The notes under the pieces: generated by a model | Databases searched by the model: none | What the model saw: the letters and a program-made list of their open reading frames with translations, nothing else | What the model was told of the DNA's origin: nothing | Assembly: GCF_006716885.1 (NCBI RefSeq) | Contig: NZ_VFPU01000001.1 | Coordinates: forward strand, 310,001 to 374,000 | DNA length: 64,000 nucleotides | Direction: 5' to 3' | DNA from: Ornithinimicrobium humiphilum | GTDB taxonomy: Bacteria; Actinomycetota; Actinomycetes; Actinomycetales; Dermatophilaceae | Made by a program: the position numbers and the translations under genes | Shown here: positions 1-8,275 of the stretch, one piece after another | Layout: each line of letters starts with the position of its first letter | How positions within the stretch are numbered: the stretch's first letter is position 1

Positions 1-9
1 CACCCGGCG

Positions 10-34
10 AAGGGGTGCTCCGCGGAACACCCTT
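10..34 (-). terminator. candidate intrinsic terminator downstream of the mer-type pair
   Basis: An imperfect inverted repeat (AAGGGGTG at 10-17 against CACCCTT at 28-34, one bulged G) lies about 115 bases past the stop of the minus-strand small gene. Read on the minus strand the hairpin is followed by TTCG. Weak evidence. The remaining bases up to 147 show no gene I can support. Confidence 0.3.
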
Positions 35-147
35 GGTGCTGACCGCCCGAGCGAGCCGCGGTAAACCGGTAGGCCGCTTCTCCGCACATCCGAATCGGTG
101 GCGTCGCGTTCGTCGAAGGAAGCGTTGGGACGGACGTCGACCTGCGA

Positions 148-363
148 CTACTCCTGCGATACCTCGAGTGAGGCCTTTTCATGGGCGGTGTGGGTGCTGC
201 GGTGTCCCCACGGGAAGACCCACCGGAACAGATTCAGGCCAGGACGTCTGCACCAGCAGTCCTCCGCGCAGCCGCACCTGATCGCTCCGGCCGCCTCGGC
301 TGCCTTGTTGCCGAGAGCGAGAAGTAGGTAGCCACCAGCGAGCAGCCTCAGTACACGCCTCAC
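148..363 (-). CDS. small cysteine-rich membrane-anchored protein of unknown function
   Basis: A 71-residue protein. Residues about 4-20 form one hydrophobic segment, followed by a compact cysteine cluster CGCAEDCWC (CxCx4CxC spacing) and a basic and aromatic stretch. The GTG start at 363 overlaps the TGA of the upstream gene in a GTGA junction, so the two are translationally coupled. From memory, proteins of this look sit beside thioredoxin-fold genes in actinobacterial mercury-resistance clusters; that is recollection, not a search. The cysteine cluster could bind a soft metal. Base composition is visibly less GC-rich than the core genes to the right, which fits an accessory island edge. Confidence 0.6.
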   Translation of the reverse strand: MRRVLRLLAGGYLLLALGNKAAEAAGAIRCGCAEDCWCRRPGLNLFRWVFPWGHRSTHTAHEKASLEVSQE

Positions 364-662
364 GAGAGCACCTCGGTGAGTTGATCTACGGTCGGTGAGC
401 CCGCGAGACCTGCTGGTATCTGGTAGACCCGGCACGCCAGACCGACCTGCTCGGCGCCGCTGGAGAATGGATCGTGGCCGTCGATGCGGATCGTGGGTGA
501 TCCGGTGAAACCAACCCGTTCGGCGTCCTCAGGTGTTTCAACCTTGCGCCGCTCGACCACAACGTCGACACGACCCAGTCGGGTCAACGCCTCGGACAGT
601 CGCTCATTCGCGACGGTCCAGTGCGGACAGCCGTCGAAGTAGAAGAGTTCGAGTCGCAACAC
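360..662 (-). CDS. thioredoxin-fold protein of the mer-associated (alkylmercury lyase-like) type
   Basis: A 100-residue protein opening with a beta strand and FYFDGCPHW, a thioredoxin-like loop with a single cysteine (CPHW instead of CxxC). Then come GSPTIRIDG, the cis-Pro-like segment of thioredoxin folds, and a second cysteine in LACRVY. Proteins like this are often labelled thioredoxin family or alkylmercury lyase-like and travel with mercury-resistance genes; the family call is recognition, the mercury link is inference. The GTG at 662 is chosen because GGAGG lies just ahead of it and the protein then begins directly at the first strand; a longer reading from 722 has no such support. Coupled to the next gene by a 4-base overlap. 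Confidence 0.6.
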   Translation of the reverse strand: MLRLELFYFDGCPHWTVANERLSEALTRLGRVDVVVERRKVETPEDAERVGFTGSPTIRIDGHDPFSSGAEQVGLACRVYQIPAGLAGSPTVDQLTEVLS

Positions 663-820
663 TTGCCTCCATCTCCTGACCCCTGCACCAAGTTGGTCAA
701 CGGGCTCTCCATTCTCGACCACCGGGTGGCTATGACAACTTGCGCGAGCAACCTACGGGCTGGTCTGTTCGCCACGACCCCCCCGCCCCCGCCCGGCGGG
801 AACAATTCGACCACCCCCAG

Positions 821-843
821 AGTTGAGCCTAATGAACTCAACT
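821..843. promoter_or_regulatory. HAIR element 1 (HspR operator) upstream of dnaK
   Basis: Perfect inverted repeat AGTTGAG (821-827) and CTCAACT (837-843) separated by 9 bases. It fits the HspR-associated inverted repeat with core TTGAGN-N7-NCTCAA. The same arms with the same spacing recur before clpB. The hspR gene is the last gene of the operon controlled here, so autoregulation is expected. Confidence 0.85.
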
Positions 844-858
844 TCAGTGAGCCTCGGT

Positions 859-887
859 TTGACAACACCAAGCCGTCCGCACAGAGT
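859..887 (+). promoter_or_regulatory. dnaK promoter, housekeeping type
   Basis: TTGACA at 859-864, a 17-base spacer and CAGAGT at 882-887 give a near-consensus -35 and an acceptable -10. The start site should fall near 894, leaving a leader of about 60 bases to the AAGGAG (945-950) and ATG at 957. The promoter lies between two HspR boxes, consistent with repression of a constitutive promoter. Confidence 0.6.
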
Positions 888-905
888 TGAGTGCAGACGT
901 GTCAA
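887..905. promoter_or_regulatory. HAIR element 2, degenerate
   Basis: TTGAGT (887-892), seven bases, then TGTCAA (900-905). The left half matches the HspR consensus exactly and the right half keeps TCAA. It overlaps the expected transcription start, where binding would block RNA polymerase. Streptomyces dnaK operons also carry several such boxes. Confidence 0.55.
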
Positions 906-956
906 CCCCACGCCCACCCACGCGGGTGGCCGTACCTTCCGATCAAGGAGAACCAC

Positions 957-2843
957 ATGGGACGTGCAGTCGGCATCGACCTGGGCACCACCAACTCCGC
1001 TGTCGCCGTGCTGACCGGCGGCGAGCCCGAGATCATCGCCAACGCCGAGGGCGGCCGGACCACGCCGTCCGTGGTGAGCTTCGCCAAGAACGGCGAGGTC
1101 CTCGTCGGTGAGGTCGCCAAGCGGCAGGCCGTCACCAACGTCGACCGGACCATCCGCTCCGTCAAGCGCCACATGGGCACGGACTGGAAGAGCCCGGAGA
1201 TCGACGGCAAGACCTACACCGCGCAGGAGATCAGCGCGCGGACCCTCATGAAGCTCAAGCGCGACGCCGAGGCCTACCTGGGCGAGCCGGTGACCGACGC
1301 GGTCATCACCGTCCCGGCCTACTTCGACGACGCCGAGCGCCAGGCCACCAAGGACGCCGGCGAGATCGCCGGCCTCAACGTCCTGCGCATCGTCAACGAG
1401 CCGACCGCGGCCGCCCTGGCCTACGGCCTCGACAAGGGCAAGGAGGACGAGCTCATCCTTGTCTTCGACCTCGGTGGCGGCACCTTCGACGTCTCCCTCC
1501 TCGAGGTGGGCAAGGACGCCGACGACGGCTTCGCGACCATCCAGGTCAAGGCCACCCACGGTGACAACAAGCTCGGTGGTGACGACTGGGACCAGCGCAT
1601 CATCGACCACCTGGTCACCGTCGTGAAGAACCAGTCCGGCGTGGACCTGTCCAAGGACAAGATCGCCCTGCAGCGTCTCAAGGACGCCGCCGAGCAGGCC
1701 AAGAAGGAGCTCAGCTCCTCGACCAGCACGTCGATCAACCTGCAGTACCTGTCGATGGGTGAGAACGGCCCCGTCCACCTGGACGAGACCCTGACCCGCG
1801 CGCAGTTCGAGCAGATGACGGCCGACCTGCTGGAGCGCACCAAGGCGCCGTTCGACCAGGTCATCAAGGACGCCGGCATCTCCGTCGACAAGATCGACCA
1901 CGTCGTCCTCGTCGGTGGCTCGACCCGGATGCCCGCCGTGACCGAGCTCGTCAAGAAGCTCACCGGCGGCAAGGAGCCCAACAAGGGCGTCAACCCGGAC
2001 GAGGTCGTCGCCGTCGGTGCCGCCCTGCAGGCCGGTGTCCTCAAGGGCGAGCGCAAGGACGTCCTGCTGATCGACGTCACCCCGCTGAGCCTGGGCATCG
2101 AGACCCAGGGCGGCATCATGACCCGCCTGATCGAGCGCAACACCGCGATCCCGACCAAGCGCAGCGAGGTCTTCACCACGGCCAGCGACAACCAGCCGTC
2201 GGTGGGCATCCAGGTCTACCAGGGTGAGCGCGAGATCGCCCAGCACAACAAGCTGCTCGGCAACTTCGAGCTGACCGGCATCGCCCCCGCCCCGCGCGGC
2301 GTGCCGCAGATCGAGGTGACCTTCGACATCGACGCCAACGGCATCGTGCACGTGTCCGCCAAGGACCGCGGCACCGGCAAGGAGCAGTCGATGACGATCT
2401 CCGGCGGCAGCGCGCTGCCGAAGGACGAGATCGAGCGCATGATCAAGGACGCCGAGGCGCACGCCGAGGAGGACCGCAAGCGCAAGGAGGAGACCGAGAC
2501 CCGCAACACCGCCGAGCAGCTCGTCTACTCGACGGAGAAGTTCCTCGCCGACAACGGCGAGCAGGTCCCGGCCGACGCCCGCGGCCCGGTCGACACGGCC
2601 CTGGCCGACCTCAAGGACGCCCTGAAGGCCGACTCCGGCGCCTCCCTCGACGACATCAAGGCCAAGATGGAGACCCTGTCGACCGAGTCGCAGAAGATGG
2701 GCTCCGCGATGTATGCCGCGCAGGGCGCCGCCGCCGGCGACGCCGGTGCGGGTGCCGGCACCACCGGCTCCGAGGGCTCGACCTCGACCGACGGTGACGA
2801 CGTGGTCGACGCCGAGGTCGTCGACGACGAGGAGACCAAGTGA
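957..2843 (+). CDS. dnaK: molecular chaperone DnaK (Hsp70)
   Basis: A 628-residue cytosolic Hsp70 that binds exposed hydrophobic peptides in an ATP-driven cycle with DnaJ and GrpE. The N-terminal ATPase domain shows IDLGTTNS (about 7-14), [10 protein letters not shown] (about 174) and [13 protein letters not shown] (about 317). The substrate domain begins near [13 protein letters not shown] (about 376). A helical lid and a Gly/Ala/Thr-rich linker end in an acidic tail [12 protein letters not shown]. Start ATG 957 has AAGGAG seven bases before it and gives the usual [12 protein letters not shown] opening. First gene of the dnaK-grpE-dnaJ-hspR operon; its stop overlaps the grpE start. Regulated by the two HspR boxes upstream. 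Confidence 0.98.
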   Translation: MGRAVGIDLGTTNSAVAVLTGGEPEIIANAEGGRTTPSVVSFAKNGEVLVGEVAKRQAVTNVDRTIRSVKRHMGTDWKSPEIDGKTYTAQEISARTLMKLKRDAEAYLGEPVTDAVITVPAYFDDAERQATKDAGEIAGLNVLRIVNEPTAAALAYGLDKGKEDELILVFDLGGGTFDVSLLEVGKDADDGFATIQVKATHGDNKLGGDDWDQRIIDHLVTVVKNQSGVDLSKDKIALQRLKDAAEQAKKELSSSTSTSINLQYLSMGENGPVHLDETLTRAQFEQMTADLLERTKAPFDQVIKDAGISVDKIDHVVLVGGSTRMPAVTELVKKLTGGKEPNKGVNPDEVVAVGAALQAGVLKGERKDVLLIDVTPLSLGIETQGGIMTRLIERNTAIPTKRSEVFTTASDNQPSVGIQVYQGEREIAQHNKLLGNFELTGIAPAPRGVPQIEVTFDIDANGIVHVSAKDRGTGKEQSMTISGGSALPKDEIERMIKDAEAHAEEDRKRKEETETRNTAEQLVYSTEKFLADNGEQVPADARGPVDTALADLKDALKADSGASLDDIKAKMETLSTESQKMGSAMYAAQGAAAGDAGAGAGTTGSEGSTSTDGDDVVDAEVVDDEETK

Positions 2844-3487
2844 CCGACATCGACGGCACCACGGGCGGCGGTGCTCCCCGCGAGGAGGAGCACCCCGCCA
2901 CGGGGCCGGTGATCCGGGACAAGCGCCGCATCGACCCCGAGACCGGCAAGCCCCGCACGCCCGAGGCGTCCGAGGACGCCGGCCGGCCCGACGCCGCTCC
3001 GGCAGCCGAGGGCGAGGCCGCGGCCGACGACGTGCACCCGGACACCGCCCTGGCCGCCGAGCGGCTGGAGGAGATGCGCCGGATGCAGGCGGAGTTCGTC
3101 AACTTCCGCAACCGCACCCAGCGGGAGCGGGAGGCCGACCGCGACCGGGCCGTGTCCACGGTGATCGAGGCCCTGCTGCCGGTCATGGACGACATCCACT
3201 CCGCCCGCCAGCACGGTGACCTCGCCGAGGGCACCCCGCTGCGGGCCATCGCCGACAAGCTCGAGGGCACCCTGGAGAAGTTCGGGGTGCGCCGGGTGGG
3301 CGAGGTCGGGGACGTCTTCGACCCCAACGTCCACGAGGCGCTCATGCACATGCCGGCCGACGCGCCGGGTGTCGAGCTGCCCGAGGGCACCACGGAGATG
3401 ACGGTCGTCCAGGTCATCCAGCCCGGCTTCGTGGTCAACGACAAGGTCGTGCGACCCGCCCGCGTGGCGGTGGCCGACCCGGCCTGA
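2840..3487 (+). CDS. grpE: nucleotide exchange factor GrpE
   Basis: A 215-residue protein. The first 60 residues or so are acidic and disordered; a long dimerising helix follows (about 65-115, including [17 protein letters not shown]), then the DnaK-contacting beta domain with [16 protein letters not shown]. It speeds ADP release from DnaK. The GTG start at 2840 overlaps the dnaK TGA (GTGA), so translation is coupled. Length is typical of actinobacterial GrpE. A perfect 12-bp hairpin follows the stop before dnaJ and may lower expression of the distal genes. Confidence 0.96.
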   Translation: MTDIDGTTGGGAPREEEHPATGPVIRDKRRIDPETGKPRTPEASEDAGRPDAAPAAEGEAAADDVHPDTALAAERLEEMRRMQAEFVNFRNRTQREREADRDRAVSTVIEALLPVMDDIHSARQHGDLAEGTPLRAIADKLEGTLEKFGVRRVGEVGDVFDPNVHEALMHMPADAPGVELPEGTTEMTVVQVIQPGFVVNDKVVRPARVAVADPA

Positions 3488-3505
3488 GCACCGCATACCC
3501 CTCGT

Positions 3506-3539
3506 CCCTCCCGGCCGGCCAGCGTGTCGGCCGGGAGGG
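3506..3539 (+). terminator. perfect 12-bp hairpin between grpE and dnaJ (attenuating terminator or mRNA processing site)
   Basis: CCCTCCCGGCCG (3506-3517) pairs perfectly with CGGCCGGGAGGG (3528-3539) around a 10-base loop. No T-run follows. Because dnaJ and hspR clearly belong to the same operon downstream, partial termination or 3'-end protection of dnaK-grpE mRNA is more likely than full termination. Confidence 0.6.
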
Positions 3540-3597
3540 GGCGGGGGACCCACGACGATGTGAACGAACCGACACGGACCAGAGGAGGTGAGGACCG

Positions 3598-4605
3598 TTG
3601 GTCAGCCAGGACTGGGTCGACAAGGACTTCTACGCGATCCTCGGTGTGCCCAAGGACGTCGACGAGGCGACGCTGAAGAAGCGTTATCGCAAGCTGGCTC
3701 GCGAGTGGCACCCGGACTCCAAGCCGGGTGACAAGGCGGCCGAGCAGAAGTTCAAGGACATCGGCGAGGCCTACGCGGTCCTCTCCGACCCCGACCAGCG
3801 CCGCCAGTACGACGCCGTCCGCGCGATGGGCGGCGGCGCGCGCTTCACCGCCGGCGGCCCTGGTGGGGCGGGTTTCGAGGACGTCTTCTCGCAGATGTTC
3901 GGCGGGGGCGCCCAGAACGTCCGCTTCGGCAACGGCGGCGGCATCGACCTCGAGGACCTGCTCGGGGCCTTCGGCGGCGCGGCCGGCGGCTTCGGCCAGC
4001 AGGGCGGGCGCGGCGGCGGCTTCCCGGGTGGCTTCGCCGGACGGGGCGTGCCGAAGGGCCAGGACGTGGAGGCCCGCACCACCCTCGACTTCCGGTCGGC
4101 CGCCAGCGGCGACACGATCACCCTCAGCAAGCCCGACGGGGGCCGGGTCACCACCCGCATCCCCGCCGGCGTCAAGGACGGCCAGAAGATCAGGCTGCGC
4201 GGCAAGGGCATGCCCTCGCCCGTCCAGGGCGGCGAGCCCGGTGACCTGATCCTGCACGTCACGGTCACCCCGCACCCCGTCTTCGGGCGCGACGGCGACA
4301 ACCTCACGGTCGACCTGCCCGTCACCTTCAGCGAGGCCGCGCTCGGCGCGACCGTCCCGGTGCCGACCCTCGACGGCGGCACCGTGAAGGTCCGCATCCC
4401 CGAGGGCACCCCCTCCGGCCGCGTGCTGCGCGTCAAGGGCCGCGGCATCGCGACCAGGAAGGGCACCGGCGACCTGCTCGTCAAGGTGCAGGTCGTCGTC
4501 CCGCAGCGGCTGTCCGACGCGGCCCGCCAGGCCGTCGAGACGCTGCGCGAGGAGGAGGCCGGCTTCGACCCGCGGGCAGACCTGGTGCGCAGAGCGGGGG
4601 CGTGA
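3598..4605 (+). CDS. dnaJ: DnaJ-family co-chaperone, zinc-finger-less (type B, CbpA-like)
   Basis: A 335-residue J-protein. The J domain (about 8-72) carries HPD in REWHPDSKPGD; a Gly/Phe-rich stretch (about 80-150) and two beta-barrel substrate domains with GVKDGQKIRLRGKGMP and IPEGTPSGRVLRVKGRG follow. There is no cysteine, so the CxxCxGxG zinc domain of classical DnaJ is absent, although this gene sits in the dnaK operon where a zinc-type DnaJ1 is often found. Start TTG 3598 is chosen because AGGAGGTGA lies just upstream and the protein then begins just ahead of the J domain. It delivers substrates to DnaK and stimulates its ATPase. Overlaps hspR by 4 bases. Confidence 0.92.
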   Translation: MVSQDWVDKDFYAILGVPKDVDEATLKKRYRKLAREWHPDSKPGDKAAEQKFKDIGEAYAVLSDPDQRRQYDAVRAMGGGARFTAGGPGGAGFEDVFSQMFGGGAQNVRFGNGGGIDLEDLLGAFGGAAGGFGQQGGRGGGFPGGFAGRGVPKGQDVEARTTLDFRSAASGDTITLSKPDGGRVTTRIPAGVKDGQKIRLRGKGMPSPVQGGEPGDLILHVTVTPHPVFGRDGDNLTVDLPVTFSEAALGATVPVPTLDGGTVKVRIPEGTPSGRVLRVKGRGIATRKGTGDLLVKVQVVVPQRLSDAARQAVETLREEEAGFDPRADLVRRAGA

Positions 4606-5048
4606 TGGCCGTCGTCGACCGTGACACCCCGGTCTACGTGATCTCGGTGGCCGCCGAGCTCGCCGGGATGCACGCCCAGACCCTGCGCCAGTACGACCGC
4701 CTCGGCCTGGTCGTCCCCTCGCGCACCCGGGGCGGCGGACGCCGCTACTCCTCCCGGGACATCGACCGTCTCCGGGAGGTGCAGCGGCTCTCCTCCGAGG
4801 GCGTGAGCCTCGCGGGCATCCAGCGCATCCTCGACCTCGAGCGCGAGGTCGAGCAGCTGCGCGAGCACGCCGCCCGCCTGTCCGCCGAGAACCACGCCCT
4901 GCGCGAGGCCCTCGGCCAGGCCCCGCGGGTCTTCGCCGCGGGCCGCTCCGGCGAGGTCGTCGCGCTCCGCGCCGGCACCCGCCCGCGCGGCACGTCCTCG
5001 ACCACGGCCCTCGCGCTGTGGCGCCCGCGCGGCTGGCCGACGGGCTGA
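4602..5048 (+). CDS. hspR: heat-shock repressor HspR (MerR family)
   Basis: A 148-residue regulator with an N-terminal MerR winged helix (about 10-80: VYVISVAAELAGMHAQTLRQYDRLG split over helix-turn-helix and wing, then GGRRYSSRDIDRL). A short leucine-rich coiled coil (about 88-115) and a basic tail with GRSGEVVALR follow. HspR binds HAIR inverted repeats and needs DnaK as co-repressor in Streptomyces. Starts are GTG 4602 or ATG 4605, both overlapping the dnaJ stop. Matching HAIR boxes occur at 821-843, 887-905 and 22280-22302, so the likely targets in this window are its own operon and clpB. Confidence 0.95.
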   Translation: MMAVVDRDTPVYVISVAAELAGMHAQTLRQYDRLGLVVPSRTRGGGRRYSSRDIDRLREVQRLSSEGVSLAGIQRILDLEREVEQLREHAARLSAENHALREALGQAPRVFAAGRSGEVVALRAGTRPRGTSSTTALALWRPRGWPTG

Positions 5049-5072
5049 GCCACGGCGCACGGGCGCCGCAGA

Positions 5073-5909
5073 TCACTTCACCTCGCGGCGCACCACCCGC
5101 CAGCAGCCGACCGCCAGCGGCAGCAGGATCCACAGCGCGGAGGTCGTGCCGACCTGCGCCCACTCCCGGCCCGTCAACCACGCCGGCTCCAGCAGCGGGC
5201 CCTGCGCGGTCGCCAGGTCGAGCCAGGCGGCGTGCTCCCGCAGCCAGGCGGTGAGCAGGAAGATCATCGGCGAGAGCGTCGGCACGAGGAAGTAGCCCAC
5301 GATGCCCAGCGGCACGTTGAGGAAGAGCGCGCCGAAGGCCACGCCGAGCAGCACCCCCAGCGCCTGCAGGACGACCACGTTGAAGGCCATCGGCCAGCCG
5401 ATCGCCAGGTCGACCTCACCGCCGTCGACGGCCGTCATCGACGCCACGTGCGCCCCGGCCGCGAGCAGGCTCGTCACGACGAGCACCCCCAGCCCCAGCA
5501 GCACCGCGGCCAGCGTCTTGGCCACCATCACCCGCAGCCGGCGCGGCTCCTGGGTGAAGGTGATGAGCGCGGTGCGCTGGCTCCACTCGTTGGCCGCCGT
5601 CATCACGCCGAGCACCGGCACCAGCAGCGCCTGGGGGATGTTGGCCGCGACGAGCAGGGGCAGCAGCCCCGCCCCCGTGTCCCGGTTGACCCACAACGTC
5701 CCCGCCATGGAGATCGCGGTGATCGCCACGATCGAGATCAGCAGCCAGCGTCCGCTGCGGGTGTCGACGAGCTTGCGCAGCTCGGTGCGCAGCAGCCGGC
5801 CGAAGGGGACCGGCCCCACGTCGACCAGCTCGGGCCGGGGGTCACGGGTGGTGGTGGTCATCTGGGGCTCCTCGGGGGTGGAACGGGTCGGCGGGGCGAC
5901 GGTGCTCAT
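5073..5909 (-). CDS. ABC-2 type exporter permease
   Basis: A 278-residue integral membrane protein with about six hydrophobic segments (first near 55-75, last near 250-270) and a conserved amphipathic LRTELRKLVDTRSGRWLL just before the first, typical of ABC-2 permeases that pair with a separate ATPase. ATG 5909 overlaps the TGA of the upstream ATPase (ATGA), so the two are one operon. The substrate cannot be told; such pairs next to NarL-type two-component systems often export antimicrobial peptides or membrane-active drugs. The 3' end faces hspR tail to tail with only 24 bases between stops. Confidence 0.88.
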   Translation of the reverse strand: MSTVAPPTRSTPEEPQMTTTTRDPRPELVDVGPVPFGRLLRTELRKLVDTRSGRWLLISIVAITAISMAGTLWVNRDTGAGLLPLLVAANIPQALLVPVLGVMTAANEWSQRTALITFTQEPRRLRVMVAKTLAAVLLGLGVLVVTSLLAAGAHVASMTAVDGGEVDLAIGWPMAFNVVVLQALGVLLGVAFGALFLNVPLGIVGYFLVPTLSPMIFLLTAWLREHAAWLDLATAQGPLLEPAWLTGREWAQVGTTSALWILLPLAVGCWRVVRREVK

Positions 5910-6811
5910 GCCGCCACCTCCACGGACTCGCGGGCCTCGGCGGCGGTGAGCTGCAGGAACATCTCCTCCAGGCCGCTCCCGGCGGAGGGCCGCAGGTCGG
6001 TGACGAGCAGCTGCTCGGTCAGCGCCAGACGGGCGACCTGCTCTGCCGTGGCGCTGGTGACGAGATGGCCGTCCTGCCGGACGGTGACCTCGTGCCCGGC
6101 GCGCTCCAGCGCCGCGCCCAGCCGTGCCCGGTCGGGGGAGCCGACCTGGGTGCCACCGCCGCGGAGCAGCTCCTCCTTGGTGCCCTGCGCCACGATCCGG
6201 CCGTGACCGATCATCACGAGGTCGTCGGCGATCTGCTCGACCTCGTGCAGCAGGTGCGAGCTGAGCAGCACCGTGCCCCCGTCGGCGGCGTAGTCGCGCA
6301 GCAGACCGCGCATCCACCGGATCCCGGCCGGGTCGAGCCCGTTCGCCGGCTCGTCGAGGACGAGCACCCGCGGGTCGCCCACGAGCGCCCCCGCCAGGCC
6401 GAGGCGCTGCCGCATGCCGAGGGAGTAGGCACCGACGCGGCGCTCCGCCTCGCGCGGCGTCAGCCCGACCCGCTCCAGGGCGGTGTCCACGGCGCGCCGC
6501 GGCATCCCCGCCATCGCCGCGGCCAGGGCGAGGGTCTCGCGCCCGGTCCGGCCGGCGTGCTGGGCGGTGGCGTCGAGCATGACGCCGACGTGCCGCGCCG
6601 GGGTCGGCAGCGCGCGGTAGGGCCGGCCGAGCACGAGCGCGTGCCCCGAGGTCGGGGTGGTGAGGCCGACCATCATCCGCATCGCGGTCGACTTGCCCGC
6701 GCCGTTCGGTCCGAGGAAGCCGGTCACCCGCCCGGGCCGGGCCGTGAAGGTGATGTCGTCGACGGCGGTGAACGTGCCGTAGCGCCGTGTCAGGTTCTCG
6801 ATCTGGATCAT
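5906..6811 (-). CDS. ABC exporter ATP-binding protein
   Basis: A 301-residue ATPase. Walker A GPNGAGKST (about 34-42), signature YSLGMRQRLG (about 133), Walker B RVLVLDEPANGLDP (about 152) and switch His in LLSSHLLHEVEQ (about 185) are all present, followed by a C-terminal regulatory stretch as in BcrA/DrrA-type exporters. The signature has SLGMRQ rather than LSGGQ, normal for this subfamily. It energises the permease encoded directly downstream. Divergent from the sensor kinase at 6974, so the 160-base gap probably holds promoters for both units and the two-component system may control this exporter. Confidence 0.94.
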   Translation of the reverse strand: MIQIENLTRRYGTFTAVDDITFTARPGRVTGFLGPNGAGKSTAMRMMVGLTTPTSGHALVLGRPYRALPTPARHVGVMLDATAQHAGRTGRETLALAAAMAGMPRRAVDTALERVGLTPREAERRVGAYSLGMRQRLGLAGALVGDPRVLVLDEPANGLDPAGIRWMRGLLRDYAADGGTVLLSSHLLHEVEQIADDLVMIGHGRIVAQGTKEELLRGGGTQVGSPDRARLGAALERAGHEVTVRQDGHLVTSATAEQVARLALTEQLLVTDLRPSAGSGLEEMFLQLTAAEARESVEVAA

Positions 6812-6959
6812 GGCTCCAGCCTCGCGAGCGGGGGCGGGTGCGCGCCTCGGCCGGAGGGCTGCACCCGGGTGTCCTTGGTCGCGCGCGGGCGGGCGAGCGG
6901 CATACCAAGGTAGGGGGTGGCACCGCCCCCGGACGGAGGTCGGCGCACCTGGGCGCCCC

Positions 6960-6965
6960 TAGCAT
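6960..6965 (+). promoter_or_regulatory. -10 box TAGCAT for a leaderless sensor kinase gene
   Basis: TAGCAT ends eight bases before ATG 6974. GGAGG at 6968-6972 is only one base from that ATG, too close to work as a ribosome-binding site, so a transcript starting at or next to the ATG fits better. Confidence 0.5.
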
Positions 6966-6973
6966 ACGGAGGT

Positions 6974-8275
6974 ATGCCGCCCGCGCCCGCCCTGATCCGC
7001 CCCGCCCCGGCGCGGACGGACGAGGTCGCGAGGCTGTCGTGGTGGCAGAACGGCTGGCGGCTGGGACTGGCCTGGGTCCTCGGCTGGGTGGTCGTCCTGA
7101 CGGTCTACGTCGTGCCGTGGTCGGTGGCCGCGGAGGTGGGGGACCCGCCCCGGGCGATGACGACCCTCTTCGTCCTCGACCTGCTCGTGGGGCACATCGT
7201 GATCGTGCTCGTCGCCTTCCGGCGCCGGGCCCCCGTCGCGGTCGCGATGGTCTCGATGGGTCTTTCGGCGATCTCGGCCTTCGGGGCACCGGCGGCCTTC
7301 CTGGCGCTCCTCTCGCTGGCCACCCGCCGGCGCCTCGTGCCGCTGGTCTGGCTGGGGGTCGTCAACCTGGCTGCCGGGGCCTTCAACGAGCTCGTCATGC
7401 TGCCGGTGATGATGCCGCCGAGCATGGAGCGTCAGGTCACCGGGCTGGGCTTCTGGTGGGACGCCCTCGCCTACGCGGTCTTCATGACGCTCGTCTACGC
7501 GATCGTCGTGCTGATCGGCTGGAACGTCGGGTCACGCCGCGAGCTGGTGCAGAGCTGGCGGCGGCAGGCCGAGACCGCGATGCGGGAGCAGGCGGCGCGG
7601 GTCTCGCAGGCCCAGCTGGCCGAGCGGGCCCGGATCGCGCGCGAGATGCACGACGTGCTCGCCCACCGGCTCTCGCTCGTCGCCATGCACGCGGGGGTGC
7701 TCGCGCACCGGCCCGACCTCCCGGAGGACGAGCGGCGCGAGGCCGCCGAGGTCATCCGCGAGGGCACGCACCAGGCGCTGGAGGAGCTGCGCGAGGTGCT
7801 CGGCGTGCTGCGCGACGACGGCGAGAACGCCGGGGAGGACGGACGCGTCGAGGCACCTCAGCCGGGCCTGAGCGGCATCCCCGCGCTGGTCGCGGAGGTC
7901 ACGAGCAGCGGGCAGCCCGTGCGGCTCGTCGCCGAGGAGGACCTGTGGCGGCGCTCGGTCTCGCTGCCCGCGAGCACCGGTCGGCACACCTACCGGGTGG
8001 TGCAGGAGGCGCTGACCAACGCCCGGCGCCACGGGCGGGACGGCAGCGCGACGGTCACCGTGGACGGGGCACCCGGGCGGGGGCTGCACGTCGTGGTGAG
8101 CAACCCGGTGCGGCCGGTCGAGGAGGGTACGGTGGCGGACGGTGGCCGCGGGCTCGCCGGCATGGCCGAGCGGGTGCAGCTGGCCGGCGGACGGTTCTCG
8201 GCGGGCGTGGAGGTGACGGACTTCGTGGTGCGGGTCGAGCTGCCGTGGCCGGAGCAGGAGGACGGACGTGGCTGA
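6974..8275 (+). CDS. sensor histidine kinase, NarL-partner (HisKA_3) family
   Basis: A 433-residue membrane kinase. Four to five hydrophobic segments occupy about residues 25-185. The dimerisation domain contains the phospho-acceptor His in ERARIAREMHDVLAHRLS (about 220-237). The HATPase_c domain has YRVVQEALTNARRHG (N box, about 340) and GRGLAGMAERVQLAGG (G2 box, about 395). No extracellular sensing domain is visible, so sensing is probably within the membrane. The response regulator overlaps its 3' end by eight bases. An upstream GTG at 6917 would add a Pro/Arg-rich tail; ATG 6974 is preferred because of the -10 box. Confidence 0.92.
   Translation: MPPAPALIRPAPARTDEVARLSWWQNGWRLGLAWVLGWVVVLTVYVVPWSVAAEVGDPPRAMTTLFVLDLLVGHIVIVLVAFRRRAPVAVAMVSMGLSAISAFGAPAAFLALLSLATRRRLVPLVWLGVVNLAAGAFNELVMLPVMMPPSMERQVTGLGFWWDALAYAVFMTLVYAIVVLIGWNVGSRRELVQSWRRQAETAMREQAARVSQAQLAERARIAREMHDVLAHRLSLVAMHAGVLAHRPDLPEDERREAAEVIREGTHQALEELREVLGVLRDDGENAGEDGRVEAPQPGLSGIPALVAEVTSSGQPVRLVAEEDLWRRSVSLPASTGRHTYRVVQEALTNARRHGRDGSATVTVDGAPGRGLHVVVSNPVRPVEEGTVADGGRGLAGMAERVQLAGGRFSAGVEVTDFVVRVELPWPEQEDGRG

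Noticed and set aside
753..2462. Long reading frame antisense to dnaK
   Set aside because: It mirrors the codon bias of dnaK in high GC DNA, has low-complexity Leu/Val/Gly/Asp translation and no ribosome-binding site. The same holds for long antisense frames over grpE-dnaJ, the MFS gene at 14542 and the purine genes.
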